DNA from: Spinacia oleracea | Taxonomy: Eukaryota > Streptophyta > Magnoliopsida > Caryophyllales > Amaranthaceae | DNA length: 64,000 nt | Assembly: GCF_020520425.1 (NCBI RefSeq) | Contig: NC_079492.1 | Coordinates: forward strand, 142,666,361-142,730,360 | Reading direction: 5' to 3' | Shown here: positions 24,501 through 37,163 of the stretch, piece after piece | Numbering within the stretch: position 1 is the first letter of the stretch | Layout of the letters: every line of letters begins with the position of its first letter | The notes under the pieces: generated by a model | What the model was told of the DNA's origin: nothing | What the model saw: only the letters and a program-made list of their open reading frames with translations | Database searches by the model: none | Program-made: the position numbers and the translations under genes

Positions 24501-27500
24501 ATCTTGACATGCAAAGCAAGCATTGAATGTTGATGAATTGAAGGGGGCCTATTTATTAGCATAATATCACCATCGTTCAAAGGCCTATATATAAGGTCTC
24601 CAAATTTGAAGTCCTCCATTTCACAAACAGAAACCAGGTCTCCTTTTCTGCGAACATAGACCTCTCCCTTCTCAAGAAGCCTCAAGTTGCAGCTTGCAGT
24701 TAACTTCTCCCAATTTAAGGAATTCAGGTGATCAGATATTTGCAGCCTCTCTGCAATATAACGAGGGATGCCAATCTCCCAGAGCTTCAAATAAGGATCA
24801 CCAGTGACAACAGAGCGAATTATGTGGTCACTTCGCTTTGTAAGTACAACTTCCTTCATCCATTTAGATGCCGAGGTGTTTAGTACATCTACGTTATCAG
24901 AATCATTATTTGACTTCTCCATGCGTAACTGCAGAAACAAATAACCAACATAGTAATTTAATTATTGGAAAAAAGGAAAATGTCAGACATAAAAGATGAA
25001 AAAGTTGACGAGTTCGGGTTTAGATTTCCTGCCTTTGAAAGTTTCAAGCAATCCAGGACACGAGATGCCAATTCATTGGCAGCACCCCTAAAATCAACAA
25101 GCTTCCTGAAAGCCCTAGTTCGGTCATCCTTAAAATAAAGCAAAAAATATAAGAATAAAGCTAAATATAAAGAAAATAGGGCAAAAGGAAGGAATTTCAC
25201 AGGGGGGAAAAAGATGAACTAAATAACAGAGATTAAAAGAAAGTTCACCCACAAAAATTAACTTCTGCCCAGTAGAAAACGGATGAATAAGTTCAGTGAC
25301 ACGATGACAATTGGGCGTCACTGCAAAGGAATTAAGGAAAAGTGCATCTGTTTTTGAAACAAATTCTTTTATGAAGCTTGGATCAACATCTTTTAGTAAA
25401 TGGTAGACCTGCAAACAAAAAAGAAGAAAGAAGTTTGATTCTACGTGGTCCAAGCAAGCTAACAATGAGCAATTGAGGAATAATATTTCCTTATGATTTG
25501 CCCCACGTTTTATGGGGACATAACTTGTGCACTTTTCCATTGATCAAAGTCAAAGCACCAGAATACATAACATACTGACTATTTATCTAACCACAATTGC
25601 ACATCAAGAACCAAATTCAAAGTCCTAGGACAACAGTCCAGCTCAATATTGAAGCAACATAACCAGAATCTAGAAGTCTGACACTTTGCAGGATATATTA
25701 AATTATAACTTTTAAGTTTATTGTTCAAGAAGCTAACTTTTAGAATCAGCAAACCAAGCCATACCAAAAAAAAAAGACCTATTAAGAAGATGGTTTATAC
25801 CTGTGCAGGTGACAACACTCTTTTATTTCTTATCACACTTTCTTCCACTTGAACATCTTTAGGAATAAAATCCCAAAACTCTTCAAGCTGGTACTTGCTT
25901 TGTGACCTCTCAGTAAGTTCTACGGTAATGGCCGCTTTCCTAAACACGTCACTGGTGGAAACTCTAAATCTGATAGATGGAGGCCTTCCCTGCATATAGA
26001 AAATCACGTATTAAGTAAAATGATTGAGATGAATTGGAACAAAAATGAGTCTTGTTTAAGTACTAATTGAAATAAACTTACTACACAATATTTACAACCC
26101 CTAAACGAATCGAGCTTAGCCCCTGATTTGGCACCCTGTCAGATCAGAAAACGAGAAAATGTCATAAACGTCAATTCATAAATACAAAGGCTCATCAAGT
26201 CATCACTAGAAAGATATTTCACCGAATTCGCAAGCCTCAGAGAGCATTCCTTTTACCACCTCAACAACATGAACATTAAGACATGTTATCTAACACAGAA
26301 CCCATCATAAAGGTTGAAAAGCAAAGAAAATGAACAGATAATCATATCAACTAGTCCATAAGAATATTTTAGGTTGTTCCCTTTGCTTCACAACGTAGCC
26401 CATGCTGACAGCCAAAGCCTTAATCGAAGGTAGTGGTGGTTGTTGATGCTTCTGTTCATGTAGTAATAGTTAGGTTCACAATTTAGTTAGTTTTTTTTTA
26501 GTGCTGTTATATAGTTATGGTGTATCCTTGGATGGGAATCAAAATTAAAGCAAAGAAACCTTGAAGCAGTTCCATGTTGTGTTGCATTATAACTACGATT
26601 TGCAACAAACTACATACCATAATTGACAAAGTCAAAGCATAGCAGATTGTGGTTAGTCTGTTTTTCTTTATAATGAACAGTTTGTTTTACTTCAACACAT
26701 CTGTGAAACCATAATATTAGCCAAGTTCTGATAAGGAACGCATCTAACCTTAGCTCGTTTATCTCTTCGAAGGGATTTACATCCTGGGCAGATTTTGTTC
26801 AAGATTTGGACAACTTCGGACACATAATACGGATGGATAATTGTGTATGGAAAATTTATCACTCCAAAATGACCTGTCATATATTTTGCAATAATGACAT
26901 TAGAATTTTTAATAGAAGTGAACTAGAAAATATGAAAGTAGAAGTCATTAGAAATGCTATGAAGATATATGTTTAAGACATACCTTCGCATTGTTTATTG
27001 CTTCTTGCACCACAGGTGGTGCACTGGGAAGTTGGATTTGGAAATCCCAACTTCGGATCAGTCACTCCGGCAGGAGTTTCAATAGTTAACACAGATAAAT
27101 TCTCCTGAAACGCCCAAAGTTACTTACTTTAGAAAGAAAGTAAGATCACACTTTCCTATAGTAGCAATTAATGAGAATATGCATCACTAGCAGTCCACCA
27201 CAAACTTCAGAAGCGTGTTCTGGCATAACCAGAAAAGAGAGAAACAGATATATTTTTGTTCTGGCATAACCAGAAAAGAGAGAGCACTTTTTCATCAAGA
27301 ACAGTTATGCTTATTTACGAGATTACTTTCAGGTTTCCGTAAAATACAAGTTTTATCACTATAATATGCTGGTTATGTCAAAAAAACAAAGATACTAATT
27401 AACTATATGTTATCTGACAAAAGCATCTAACTGCACCATATATCATCAAATAACTGCTTTGTGCCAGACGAACAGATAGTAGATTGGGTAAAAAGTAGAA

Positions 27501-27808
27501 AGCAGCACAAGATACAGAGAAATGAAATGCTCGAGCCTGAGATAAGAAAAAGTTGTAAAAGAGATTTAAACAAGTGCAAGTCATACTAATTGCATATAAC
27601 CCTAAGGCCAAATCTGTTACTGCCGGAAACTGCCATGGGAGTCTAATGCATGTTAACACATATGCAGATCTAGGAGCAAGATAAATAGCTGAGAAGAAAC
27701 GCTAGAATCAAATAAACTTACTGCATCGTTTTCAGTCAGAACGTTAAAAGAGACTCCTGTAAGAATCCCAACAGGCACTTGATTCACGGTGCTGATGTCA
27801 TCGTCCAT
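12546..27808 (-). CDS. NRPD1: NRPD1, largest subunit of RNA polymerase IV
   Basis: Plant-specific Pol IV subunit that transcribes silent loci to feed RDR2/DCL3 and 24-nt siRNA-directed DNA methylation in the nucleus. Seventeen coding exons keep phase: 27808-27722, 27104-26984, 26873-26749, 26135-26082, 25989-25801, 25408-25253, 25128-25033, 24928-23030, 22795-22626, 22537-22280, 21189-21044, 19955-19693, 19592-19419, 16864-16727, 15495-15248, 13879-13768, 12728-12546; total 1472 codons, close to the roughly 1450 of known NRPD1. The start MDDDISTVNQVPVG matches the family. Zinc residues appear in CTTCGA, CEGHFG, CPGC and CKYC. The metal-binding loop DFDGD is at about residues 439-443. The C-terminus is a DeCL domain (about 1330-1460) with no long Pol V-type tail, which separates it from NRPE1. 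Two introns appear to use GC donors (25032-25031 and 13767-13766). No disabling change was seen. Confidence 0.96.
12966..13160. mobile_element. Stowaway-like MITE in the last NRPD1 intron
   Basis: Ends CTTCCTCTGTTCCTGAATA and its imperfect inverse ending ACGGAGGGAG, flanked by TA on both sides. It is 195 bp with no coding capacity. Confidence 0.7.
16060..16348. mobile_element. Stowaway-like MITE in an NRPD1 intron
   Basis: Terminal inverted repeat CTCCCTCCGTTCC with GGAATGGAGGGAG at the other end, TA target duplication, 289 bp. It lies between the exons at 15248-15495 and 16727-16864. Confidence 0.82.
17290..17870 (-). mobile_element. 3' end of an RTE-type LINE in an NRPD1 intron
   Basis: The minus strand encodes the C-terminal signature of plant RTE reverse transcriptases: RPELLYGSEC, MHMLRWMCRNTSRDRIRN, IEDKIRETQLRWFGHV. 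After a frameshift near 17580 comes GRPKMIWVEGIK. It ends in the AT-rich 3' region near 17290. Heavily 5'-truncated and non-functional. Confidence 0.82.
18050..19150. repeat. Degenerate tandem repeat array inside an NRPD1 intron
   Basis: Several blocks recur: GGAATGACGTCCCA followed by AGCCGCCGAAAT (near 18065, 18445, 18675, 18755), and a block from ACCATACTCGTTT through GAGGGACCATTATATGTGACC (near 18170, 18350, 18866, 19066). A third block around GGCACGCA and GGGGAGAAAACGATGGC occurs near 18245 and 18960. The blocks are 180-370 bp apart and GC-richer than the surrounding intron. No transposon ends were identified. Confidence 0.75.
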
Positions 27809-29599
27809 GGAACTCAGCATTCAGCACACAGCTAACGTGAATATCTGGCCGAAAAATAGCCAATGTTCGCAAAAACTGATCAGAATGACAATTTTTATCA
27901 TCAATCAACAACTTTCATAGTAGTCCCATGACTCTGAATCGCTTAAATCAATCAACACCTTACAACATATCAAAATGTGTTTCTCAAAAGAAGAATCTTA
28001 ACTCTTACAGGAAAAGATAATCTTGCAAGAATCAAAATGTTTAGACCTTAAAAATGATGACCGGAAAATCTGAAATAACATAATTGATAAGTATTGCACA
28101 ATTGCACTTCTACCATACGTAATGTAAGCAAGAGGTTGCAAACAGAGATTTAAAAAAGTTGAAAGAACAATTTCATCAAAAGAACAATCCAGTTTCCAGA
28201 ACAGGTTAAAGAAGAGATTGTGTGAACTGCCCAAGGTTTAAACAGCTTTAAACACATTCCATTTCGTACATGTCATTTCGAAGACAGTCACAGACACTAG
28301 AAGACTTTGCAATACTAATATATATCAAAACTCATCAGGTTTATGCTTTCAGTGTGGCTAGGATATCAACATACCAGTTACCATATCAACATATCAAGTT
28401 AAGTGCACGAGAGATAAATAATATGTGGTAACTAATGGAACCAAAATAGCAACAAAAACAGCATTAGATGTTTAGAAAATGAAATAATAAATCTTTTGTG
28501 AAACTTCCATTGAGCTCATTGAAGGGAACTGGCATAACAAATGACGGAAGAAATTGCCAGAGCGCCCAAATGATGAATACGAGGAAACTGAACTGATGAG
28601 ATTATCTCTACAAACACCAAAGTAACATTTTGAGTGCATATGTGAATTGTACCCCCTACACCACGTTTAAAAAGGATTTTGAAAAACCATTGAAAACTGG
28701 ATTAACTCATTAACCTATGCCATTATTACATACAAAAGTAATGCAGATAGCTACTCCACGTTACAGAATGTCACTAAGTCAAGTAAGTTTAAATCCCCAT
28801 GATGCTCAGTTAGCAATTGAGTCTCCCCCCACCCCCCTTGTATGGGTAACACCATGGCACATCTTGGTCACTGCAATCATGGATAAGATACACAAACAAT
28901 CACGATAAACTCAAGTTGTAGTGTATCAATATAGGTGATGTTTTACACCCATTGTAACGCATAGAAACACGACAATTAATGTAGAAAACACCTCTGCTTC
29001 TTCCCAACCCACCTTCCCAAAAAGATCTCAAGTGTGAAAAGTTGCGACTAATGTCAACAGTACGCATAAAAACCACCAGAGACCAGCATCACCATTGTTA
29101 TACCAACCCTAAGGGCAAGGCAAAAACTACAACTCCTCTAGAAATCGGATTAAGTGATAAGACCATGAATGCTACAGCAATTAATCCCCGAAAAATGCTC
29201 CCTGTAATCACGAGTCATGACTTGAATGTCTAGTTACAACTTAGAAATCCTATAAGGTATCCAAGTACATCAAAAAAACTAGGAAGCAATGTCAACAAAG
29301 ATCATATAAATTTCATCAAAACTATACCATATCCCTCAAATTCAGGTCATAAAATCAGAAGATTCACTTAGTCCAACGAAAGCATGCAATTAGTCGACAT
29401 TAATAAAATAATTACAAAAACAATTAAAAGTTACCCCATCAAACCAAAATCAAATTTTCACCTACCTACATTGCCCAGTTCATCTTTCCTACCCCTCATC
29501 GTCAAAACACATGCAAGGAAAATGATCACAACAGCAACAAACCACAGAAACCAAAACCAAAATCGATCAAAACCCATGAAAAATAGCATCAAAATCACC

Positions 29600-30070
29600 T
29601 GAAATTTGTTGATGGGTTGTCACAATTAAATCAAATTCTTCTGACCCACCACAGAAAATCAACCTGAAAACATATAACATAAATTAATTATTAAAAATAA
29701 CAGTCAAATTCAGCAACTAACAATGCAGCATTCACCATAAAAACACACCCAAAAACCCAACATGATTACCGAAACTCAATGACCAAAACCCCAAAAAAAA
29801 TGGTTAGAAATAGAAGGAAATTAAAACTTTTTCTCCATACCTCCTGTGGGGTGTGTCTCAGGAGAAAGTGTGAAAAAGAAGGAACCCACAAAACAATTTG
29901 AAGCAGAGAATCAAAATTAAAGGAATTTGAGGACAAAAGTTTAAGGGGCCCCCCACTGAATGGGAGGAATTCAAGGGCTAAAAAACCCCAAGTTGAAGAA
30001 CAACACCAAATACAGAATTAGAGACTTAAACTCTGTAATTCTGAAGCTTAGACAAAGAAAGACTGAGGAG
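29600..30070 (-). promoter_or_regulatory. Probable 5' UTR exons and core promoter of NRPD1
   Basis: The coding start at 27808 is preceded by about 2 kb without coding features. A TATA-like TATTTAAA (minus) sits at 30089-30096, so transcription may start near 30060. Possible non-coding exons are about 30060-29839 (donor GAG/GTATGG) and 29662-29600 (between TTTTCAG and a CAG/GTGATT donor). Splicing then runs to a 5' UTR acceptor just upstream of the ATG at 27808. This is inferred from splice-site and TATA look only. Confidence 0.35.
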
Positions 30071-31789
30071 TGAGGAGAAAGAGAATTGTTTAAATATGGG
30101 GTTTAACCCGAAAATTAAATTAACGAGAATAAAGGAAATACGAAGTATTACGGAGTATTATTTAATTAACAAAGAAAACTAAAATAATTGATTGCAGGCG
30201 CCGCCGGTTACTTGCAAAAGTGACCATAGTCGCGCCGAGTTCAAGACGAGTGACCAGACTTCAGACTTCAGACTTCAGAGAAGGAGACGCGACAAAATCG
30301 TTGTGACTTGTGAGTCCTGCCGTTTCTCCCCTTGTTGTGTGTTATGTTTTGGAGGTTATGGGTAGCCTGTACATTCGGGTGTATAATGGATATGCTCGGT
30401 TATTTGTGGATGTGTTTAATATTTATTTTTTATTTAGAATAATTTTAACTGGAGTTAATTGAATACCCTTTTATCGATAAATTTTGTATGGTACGGAGAC
30501 ACGGATTAGTTAGATAACAGTAAGGCGCGGACTACAATGTACTTTTCTTGATGAGAAAGTAGTATGGAATCGGCATTAACTATGAAGTACGAAATAGTTA
30601 ATTAACGGTAAGAGGTACACTATGGAATACTCGTATGTCTTATTCATAAAAAGTTACGGAGTACAAAGTAATCTGAAATTGACATTGACTACGAAGTATG
30701 AAATAATTAGATAACGGTAAGAGTTAGTTCGGTAAGAGTTAACTATGAAATACTCGTATGTCTTACTTTTATTACATTAATGCTTTATAAAAAGTTTATT
30801 TTAATGTATTATTGAAGTAGATTGATAATTAGGAAATACAAATTGCTTCATATAAATAGAAGTACAAGTTTGGTAATAAAAGCTAAGTAGATGGAAGTGC
30901 ATAGTTTTTAATCGTGTCAAATTAACGCGTACTGTATCTTTTCCTTTTTTTTCTTTGCATTTTACTTTACTTCTTGTTTCTAATTACTTTTTTTTATAAT
31001 GTTATTCTCATTTATCCCACACAACCACCCTATTTATTTAGTTCCTTGTCATTGATTGTCAAACTTTCATGTTTTTGCCACTTACCCATTTTTCCAGTTA
31101 CCTCAGTTCTTGTGTGAATAGTAAATGTCAAAAAATTGAATATGATAACTATACGAAGTGATTTATATTTGATTTTTGGAATTGACCTCTGAAATACACT
31201 CCAAAGTAATATTTGAATTATTTGATTCATGAATTATTTCAATGTGCTTTACTTTGAAGTGAATTATAAGGTCTTTTGCAATGTCATTGATCATGGTTTT
31301 ATTTTTTGCTTGAATGAATGTAGTTTAAGATTATACTAAATGGTTTTGTTTAAAAACTTGATAATTTGCATGCTTACAAAATCTTAACCACAAAGTACAA
31401 ATTCCATAGTATTATTGTTCATCAAATTAAAGAATGTATAATATCATATAACTAGGTATTTGAAAATAATCAAAACAAATTTCGAAACCTAATGCATGTC
31501 CCAAACTAAATGAAACATTTTTTTTTTGTAGAGTTGTCACACTTATTTGAAAGGGGGTTAAAGTATCTAGCTAGTAACACAGTGATAAGGTACCAATATA
31601 AGAAATTTTGGAACTTATTTATAGATGTGCATAAAAGGAAAAAGAACTACGGAGTAATAATTTTGATTTCGTTTTCATAGGCCTTCCTTCCCCATTAATA
31701 TCCATTCCATATTCCATTCTTTATCTTTTCTTTAGATCATGTGCATCCTTGACTTTTGTTCAAGTGAAAAATGATTTCTCTCTCATCCT
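30071..31789. other. Intergenic, no gene seen; local duplication
   Basis: AT-rich upstream DNA of NRPD1. A segment of roughly 75-85 bp (ACGAAATA...CGTATGTCTTA) occurs at 30572-30648 and again, slightly expanded, at 30684-30769. No coding frame, RNA gene or full transposon could be supported. Confidence 0.55.
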
Positions 31790-32450
31790 TCTTCTTCTTT
31801 CACCTCATCTTCCACTAACTTACATGGAGTATCTTTTACTTAAATCTCTCCATTTTCTTCTACAATCTTGATTCAAGGTCATTAATTTCTCTTACCTACT
31901 TTTTTTACTTTTACATATACTACACTTTAAATTCACCTTCAAACACAATTATTAATTTTAACAAACAAATAAATATGAAATTAAATTAACATACATATAA
32001 ATAAAAATGTAACGTATAACCTTAAACTTACATATATAGCACAATGAAGTAAAATTGTATATTTCCCTTAAAAAAAAGGTAAAATTATATATCATGCAAA
32101 ATTTTCTACGAAAAATAATATGCATTGCATGCATGCATGGCAGCACCACATGAGCCCAAATAAATAAATTGCATTGCATGCAATAGTACAAAATGATATT
32201 AGCCAATATTAGTCCAGAATAATACTCCGTATGCAAACAGGAAGCAACAATTGCCTAGGCTCCATGCAAGGTGCGCAAAAATGTGGCCCCACATCCCATT
32301 TTAATTAACTTGACCTTGGTTCACATATACGACCCGGGTCAAGTTAATAAAATTTTGACCCTTGTATACTGTCAACATTGTAGTCATTTTATCATGTCAA
32401 TTATCACTTGACCCAAGCTACATGTCAAGGTTGTGTGTGCTCTTAGTGGG
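31790..32450 (+). repeat. Dispersed repeat, copy 1 (inverted copy at 50160-50510)
   Basis: Two stretches match the reverse complement of 50160-50510 in the same order: about 31800-31890 (CTTCCACTAA...TTTTACTTAAAT...TTCTACAA) and about 32255-32450 (ATGCAAGG, CAAGTTAATAAAA, TCAATTATCACTTGACCCAAGC). This copy has roughly 300-400 bp of extra AT-rich sequence between the two parts. The family is not recognised. Confidence 0.6.
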
Positions 32451-32533
32451 ATAATTATTGCCTTTAAGCTTTAGGCTGGATTACCTGAAAATAAAGAATT
32501 TAGATCTTTTGTAGCTAGTGGCGTTGTTTAGTA

Positions 32534-32900
32534 CTCCATCCGTTTTTTTGTTACGTATTCTATTTAGGGTGTTTTATAATATGTTTGTTACGTATGAGAA
32601 TCTTTACTTTTATAAACTTATTATACTATCAGTTTTTGTGCCAACTTTTGATTTTAATTGGTCCAATTTTTTCAACTCATTAAATTTCTTTACAATTTTT
32701 CAAGTATGTTAAGTTAGCTATCTTTGTGCTTTTCCATTATTGGTTTATTTTGATAAATAAAACAATCTTATTGGTTGTTGTAATGATTAGTGGATTGAGG
32801 TTTTACTTGGGTTTGTTTTTTTAATGAAAAAAGAATCTTTTTTATACGTTAATAAACGTGCAAAAGTCTAAACGTAACAAACAAAAAGAAACGGAGGGAG
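32534..32900. mobile_element. Stowaway-like MITE
   Basis: Terminal inverted repeats CTCCATCCGTTTTTTTGTTACG and its inverse ending AGAAACGGAGGGAG, with TA on both sides, 367 bp. Confidence 0.8.
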
Positions 32901-32916
32901 TAATTAGATGTTAATT

Positions 32917-33131
32917 CACTACAAAAAATTGTACCATTAACGACGGGAAATCTCGTCGCTAAAGGCCAATAATTGTTGATTAGTGACAGGATTTCCAGTC
33001 GCGGACCCGTCATAAAAAGGGGTCGTCGTTAATGAAAAATTCCGCTGTTAACCCGTCATAAAAGACATTTGCGACGGTTGTTCCCGTCTTTGTTTGGTTG
33101 TTAGCCCCATCGCAAAAGGCTTTTGCGACGG
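32917..33131. mobile_element. Truncated CACTA-type miniature element
   Basis: Begins CACTACAAAAAATT and carries the same ACGACGGGAAAT/CGTCGC motifs, in the same order, as the complete element at 39079-39361. The homology stops near 33131, before the 3' terminal repeat, so the right end is lost. Confidence 0.75.
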
Positions 33132-34025
33132 AATATTAATTGTCAATTGTTAGATGGTTTGACACTTTGACTAACTTAGTTGTTTGTGTAAGGTGTTCGG
33201 TAAATTAATTATTAGATGTTACTTAGTTTGTCCCTTTTAGTTCTTTACATTAGACAAATAGTTTAATGTTGATTAATTTGGTATCATGCAAACGAATTTA
33301 AGACGAATTCATGTGGATTGATATCCCATCTATTCTTTTATTTAAACAATGCAAATTACGTTTATTTATACTTCGTAAAATTTTCACTTTTTTTCCAAAA
33401 TATGACATTGGAAAAGCGTGAAAGATTTTGGCCCTGTTTGGTTAGAAGTTGTTAGTTGGTACCTGTTTGTATTAGCTGGTTGAATTAGCTATTTGTGTAA
33501 AAGTGTTTGGTGAATTAGTTGTTAGTTGTTTAATATGTAAAATGACCATTAAACAAATTGACATACTTTGTTTCTTATTAATATTAGACAAATAGTTTAT
33601 TGTGTTTATTATTTTTTCATTATTTTTAGAATAAACATAGAATAAATCAAACAAATTAGCTTTTTTTAAAAAAAAATCTTAATTTAAAAATTAAATAATA
33701 CGTAGTATATTATTTGCAAATAGATAAATATTACTATTGATATTACAAGCATGATTCCAATAGCTTTTTAAGTGCTTCAAGATACTAATATAAATTTACT
33801 ACAACTAAAAGAACGAGTCTATTAAGTATGATGAAATTAAGAAGGAATTGTGAGTAATGTGTTTAAGAAGAGAAATAATATAGGCAATACTAGGACAAAA
33901 TAGTCATTTTCATTCACTTTTTCAAACTTCTAATTGCCAAAGGCTCTTATATTGAACTTTTCCAAAATTAACTTTTACACCTCAAAATCTCTTCAAAACC
34001 TCTCCTAACCAAACACTTCCAATTA

Positions 34026-34380
34026 CTCCCTCCGTCTCTTTTTGTTTTTTTACGTTTGGTATTTTTCACGCGTTTTAACTATTAATTAATTTACATCGGG
34101 ATTTCTCAATTTTTTTTATTTAAACAAGATAACTTACGTTTATTTATAATGTTTTCACTTTTATCAAAATTCTGATATTGGAAATGAGAAAAACTTAATG
34201 TCCCAATGGAAAAGTGTGAAAAATTTAATGTCCCAATGAATTTAATTGGTTAAAATAATAATTGAACACAAATTTTGATAGAATAATAAGTCATTTATGT
34301 GATAATATAAAAGGAAATGTAAAGAACATTTTGAAATACCCAAAAAGGAAAATGTAAAAAACAAAAAGAGACAGAGGGAC
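34026..34380. mobile_element. Stowaway-like MITE
   Basis: Terminal inverted repeats CTCCCTCCGTCTCTTTTTG and its inverse, ending AAAAAGAGACAGAGGGAC, flanked by TA, 355 bp. Confidence 0.8.
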
Positions 34381-34482
34381 TAGTTTTTTCCAAAAGTCAA
34401 ACCTCTAATTCAATCCAAAAAGTTTCTTTTGTCTCAAACCTCTCCTAACCAAACACCCCCTCAATGCCCCAATAGAAAAGTA

Positions 34483-34764
34483 CTCCCTCCGTATTTATTT
34501 AAGAGATACACTTGGTCGGGCACGGGTATTAAGAAAAAGAATTGAATGAAATAAAGTAATAAAACAAGTGGAGTGGAGTAGATATTTTAATAAGAAAAAC
34601 AAGTGGGGACCATGTCACTTAAGGGAGTGAGGGGTGGGGTGGGTTGTAGATAGATTATTTAATTAGATGGTGGGGTTGATAAGTTACTATAAAGGGCAAG
34701 TGTATCTCTTAAATAAATACGGCCGGAAAAGTCAAGTGTATCTCTTAAATAAATACAGAGGGAG
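34483..34764. mobile_element. Stowaway-like MITE with duplicated right end
   Basis: Starts CTCCCTCCGTATTTATTTAA and ends TTAAATAAATACAGAGGGAG, flanked by TA. The right terminal sequence (GTGTATCTCTTAAATAAATA) occurs twice in direct orientation about 35 bp apart. Confidence 0.78.
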
Positions 34765-35696
34765 TATAAGAGATTGAATGCCCCAATGATTTTTATTGAT
34801 TAAATAATTATTGGCATAATTTTTGACAAAATGTTAAGGACATTTATATGATATTATAAAAGAAAATATTTCAAACGTACAAATTAAAACGGACACCCAA
34901 AATAGAATACGAAAGAATAAAAAAAGACAAAGAAAGTAGTCGTTTAACGTGTAAAGTGACCATTTTAAGGATATTGACATAAAGTGATGTAGGTTGATAA
35001 TTTTAGACAATATTTGGATAACTTTGATACCACTTATTCGACGGGCCATAATGCAAAAAGCTCTTATATGTTGAGCTTTTTTACATTATCTTTTTCATCT
35101 TTAAACTCACCTTCAACCTTTTCTAACCAAGCACTCTCATTAGCTTTTTAAAATGGTCAAACCTCTAATTCAACTCAAAAAACTTTTTTTTTCCCCAAAC
35201 TTCTCATATCCAAACACCTCGGAAATTATACTATATTAGACATGCCCTTGCGTGAATCATGGGTAGGGGTGTGCAAAAATAGGTCCGGATCGAAAAAATG
35301 GACCAGATCGGACCGGACCGGACCGTAGGCAATCGGTCCGGTCTTTGGGTCGAGAAATATAAATTTCCGTTATTTGGTCCGGTCCGGTCCGGTCCAAAAC
35401 CCGATTTTGGACCGGACCGATTTTTCCTTAATAAAATATAATATAACCTATTTAAAAATTTAATTCTCTCCTTTAATATGTTGTAAATATTACTATTTTG
35501 TGATATATTTTATTTTAGCTTCCAAAAAAAGCCTCAAACAAATAGGTTTTTATATACATTTTTTTCTTTTTTATCATAATTTTTATAATAAATAAATAAT
35601 ATATAGAAATAGGTCTACAACCGGTCCAAATCGGTCCGGTCCGAGTTTTGGACCGGTTTTTTCGGTCCGGTCCAGGTTCGGACCAAGCATAGTCGG

Positions 35697-37163
35697 TGTG
35701 AGGGGGTCGAAAAAGCGCGAGGCTAATGCGTGACCTCGTCCCTCGTGGGTGTGACGATTCTTTTTATTCAATCAAGTGTAATTGGATTTCCTGTGAGTAT
35801 ACACCCAATTGACTAGTAATATAGGAGTCGCCATTCAATTTTTAACGACAATGAGAAAAACTGACAAAACCCGGTTATCGTGACATAAAGGGAGTGCAAT
35901 TATGTTTGACCACGACGGCCGTAGGTTCCCTTGTGATCCCTGGTGTGGGGATCTCTCAATATACACCCGCAAGGTAGAGATTGAGGGTTCGGGGGACTGT
36001 AACTACCGAGAGGAGTACTTCGCTCGTCGATAACTCCAGAGGCAGGATATCCTTACTAGCTCAGCATAAATAATTGAAGGGACATGCGTTAACTATTGAA
36101 CTAATCTGGGTTGATTTTAGCAATATGCAACATATAATACTAATTCGATCGTGATTATCTGATTTAAATAGCATTAAGGGACCTAGCATGATAATCCGAT
36201 TTCCCAAAAATATTATATTTGTTAGGCGTGATAGAACAATCAGATTAGGTTAGTTTAACAGTTCATAAAAAGGGCAAGGAAAGCAGTTAAATCATCGAAA
36301 AGGGACACATTATGACGCACCCTTGAGAGGTGCGTCACGGTTCTCAGAAAACTAACCACTTTGACTTTGCTATTTCTCCTTTTTATTTAACGAATCTCAA
36401 TTATGGGACAGGATACGTTCTGTTCGATTTATGGATCGATTGCGACAGAACGCGTGAACAATTTCGCAGCGAGAGGCTTAGGCTAAGGGTTGGAGTCAAT
36501 ACTCAGAATATAATTGTGTGTTGTTGTTGTGTGTTCTTTTCACGTCGAACTTAGGGGTCTATTTATAGGAAAAAGTGGCGTAGAAAGATAGTTTTTCAGG
36601 AATTTGAATACGAAACGGATTAGGAAAAGAATCCGTCCCAGGTACTTTCGGCGCCCACCTCTGGGCGCTGGAATTTTCGGCGCCCAGGGCTGGGCGTTGA
36701 AAATAGGGTCTGACAGAATTCTTTGGTCAGATTCGGATTCCTGAAATCCGTAGAGTTTGAGACTTAATCGAGTCTTTTAGCGCGTATCAATTTTATGACG
36801 GAATGCGTCTGGGCCCGTTACGAACTCTAGGCTCGTTAGGATTTTAATTAATACGTAACTCTTATTTCCGAATCATATTAGGAATAGGATTCTCGCAGTT
36901 TTCTATCTCATTTAGGATTTATGTTGGAATGCAACCTTAATTCTGACAGGTTTCTATCTTTTATGATTTGCTACTTTTAGAAGCTACCTTTTACGGCAGT
37001 TACTATTTTTAGCAGGTTTCCATAAATAGCAGGTTTCGGGTGAAATGAAATGGGGAATCGAGATTCGTTTATTTTATAGGAGACGCGTTGTCAAGTGGAG
37101 TTTTTATGCTTTCATCATCGAACCTTTCCCTTGCGGGAATGGGGACAAAAGTAGGTGTCTACA
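35697..37163 (-). mobile_element. Solo LTR inserted in the hAT element (1467 bp)
   Basis: On the minus strand it begins TGTAGACACCTACTTTTG and ends CCCCCTCACA. It is flanked on both sides by GTCGG, a perfect 5-bp target duplication. A TATA box reads CTATAAATAG on the minus strand at 36559-36568. It contains a local repeat of the form TTTCGGCGCCCA...TGGGCG near 36645-36715. No internal region remains, so it arose by LTR-LTR recombination. Confidence 0.88.
36559..36568 (-). promoter_or_regulatory. TATA box of the solo LTR
   Basis: Minus-strand CTATAAATAG in the middle of the LTR, consistent with a U3 promoter firing leftwards. Confidence 0.5.

Larger units (their letters stand above)
33132..35225. 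other. Gene-free block of overlapping MITE-like remnants
   Basis: Besides the two Stowaway-like elements listed separately, this block shows repeated pieces. GCCCTGTTTGGTTAGAAGTTG (33431) is faced by inverse ends such as CTCTCCTAACCAAACAC (near 34000 and 34440). A TGTTTGGTGAATTAGTTGTTAG-like piece is also repeated near 33190 and 33500. This suggests a hAT-like MITE with GTTTGG ends split by the Stowaway element at 34026-34380. No coding sequence was found. Confidence 0.45.

Noticed and set aside
23030..24928. NRPE1 (Pol V largest subunit) as identity for the Pol IV gene
   Set aside because: The C-terminus is only the DeCL domain, with no long repeat-rich tail of the Pol V type, and total length fits NRPD1.
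25249..25252. Alternative donor four bases downstream (GTGAAC) for the NRPD1 exon at 25253-25408
   Set aside because: It would leave one extra base and create an immediate stop in the next exon, whereas the GTGGGT donor keeps the frame.
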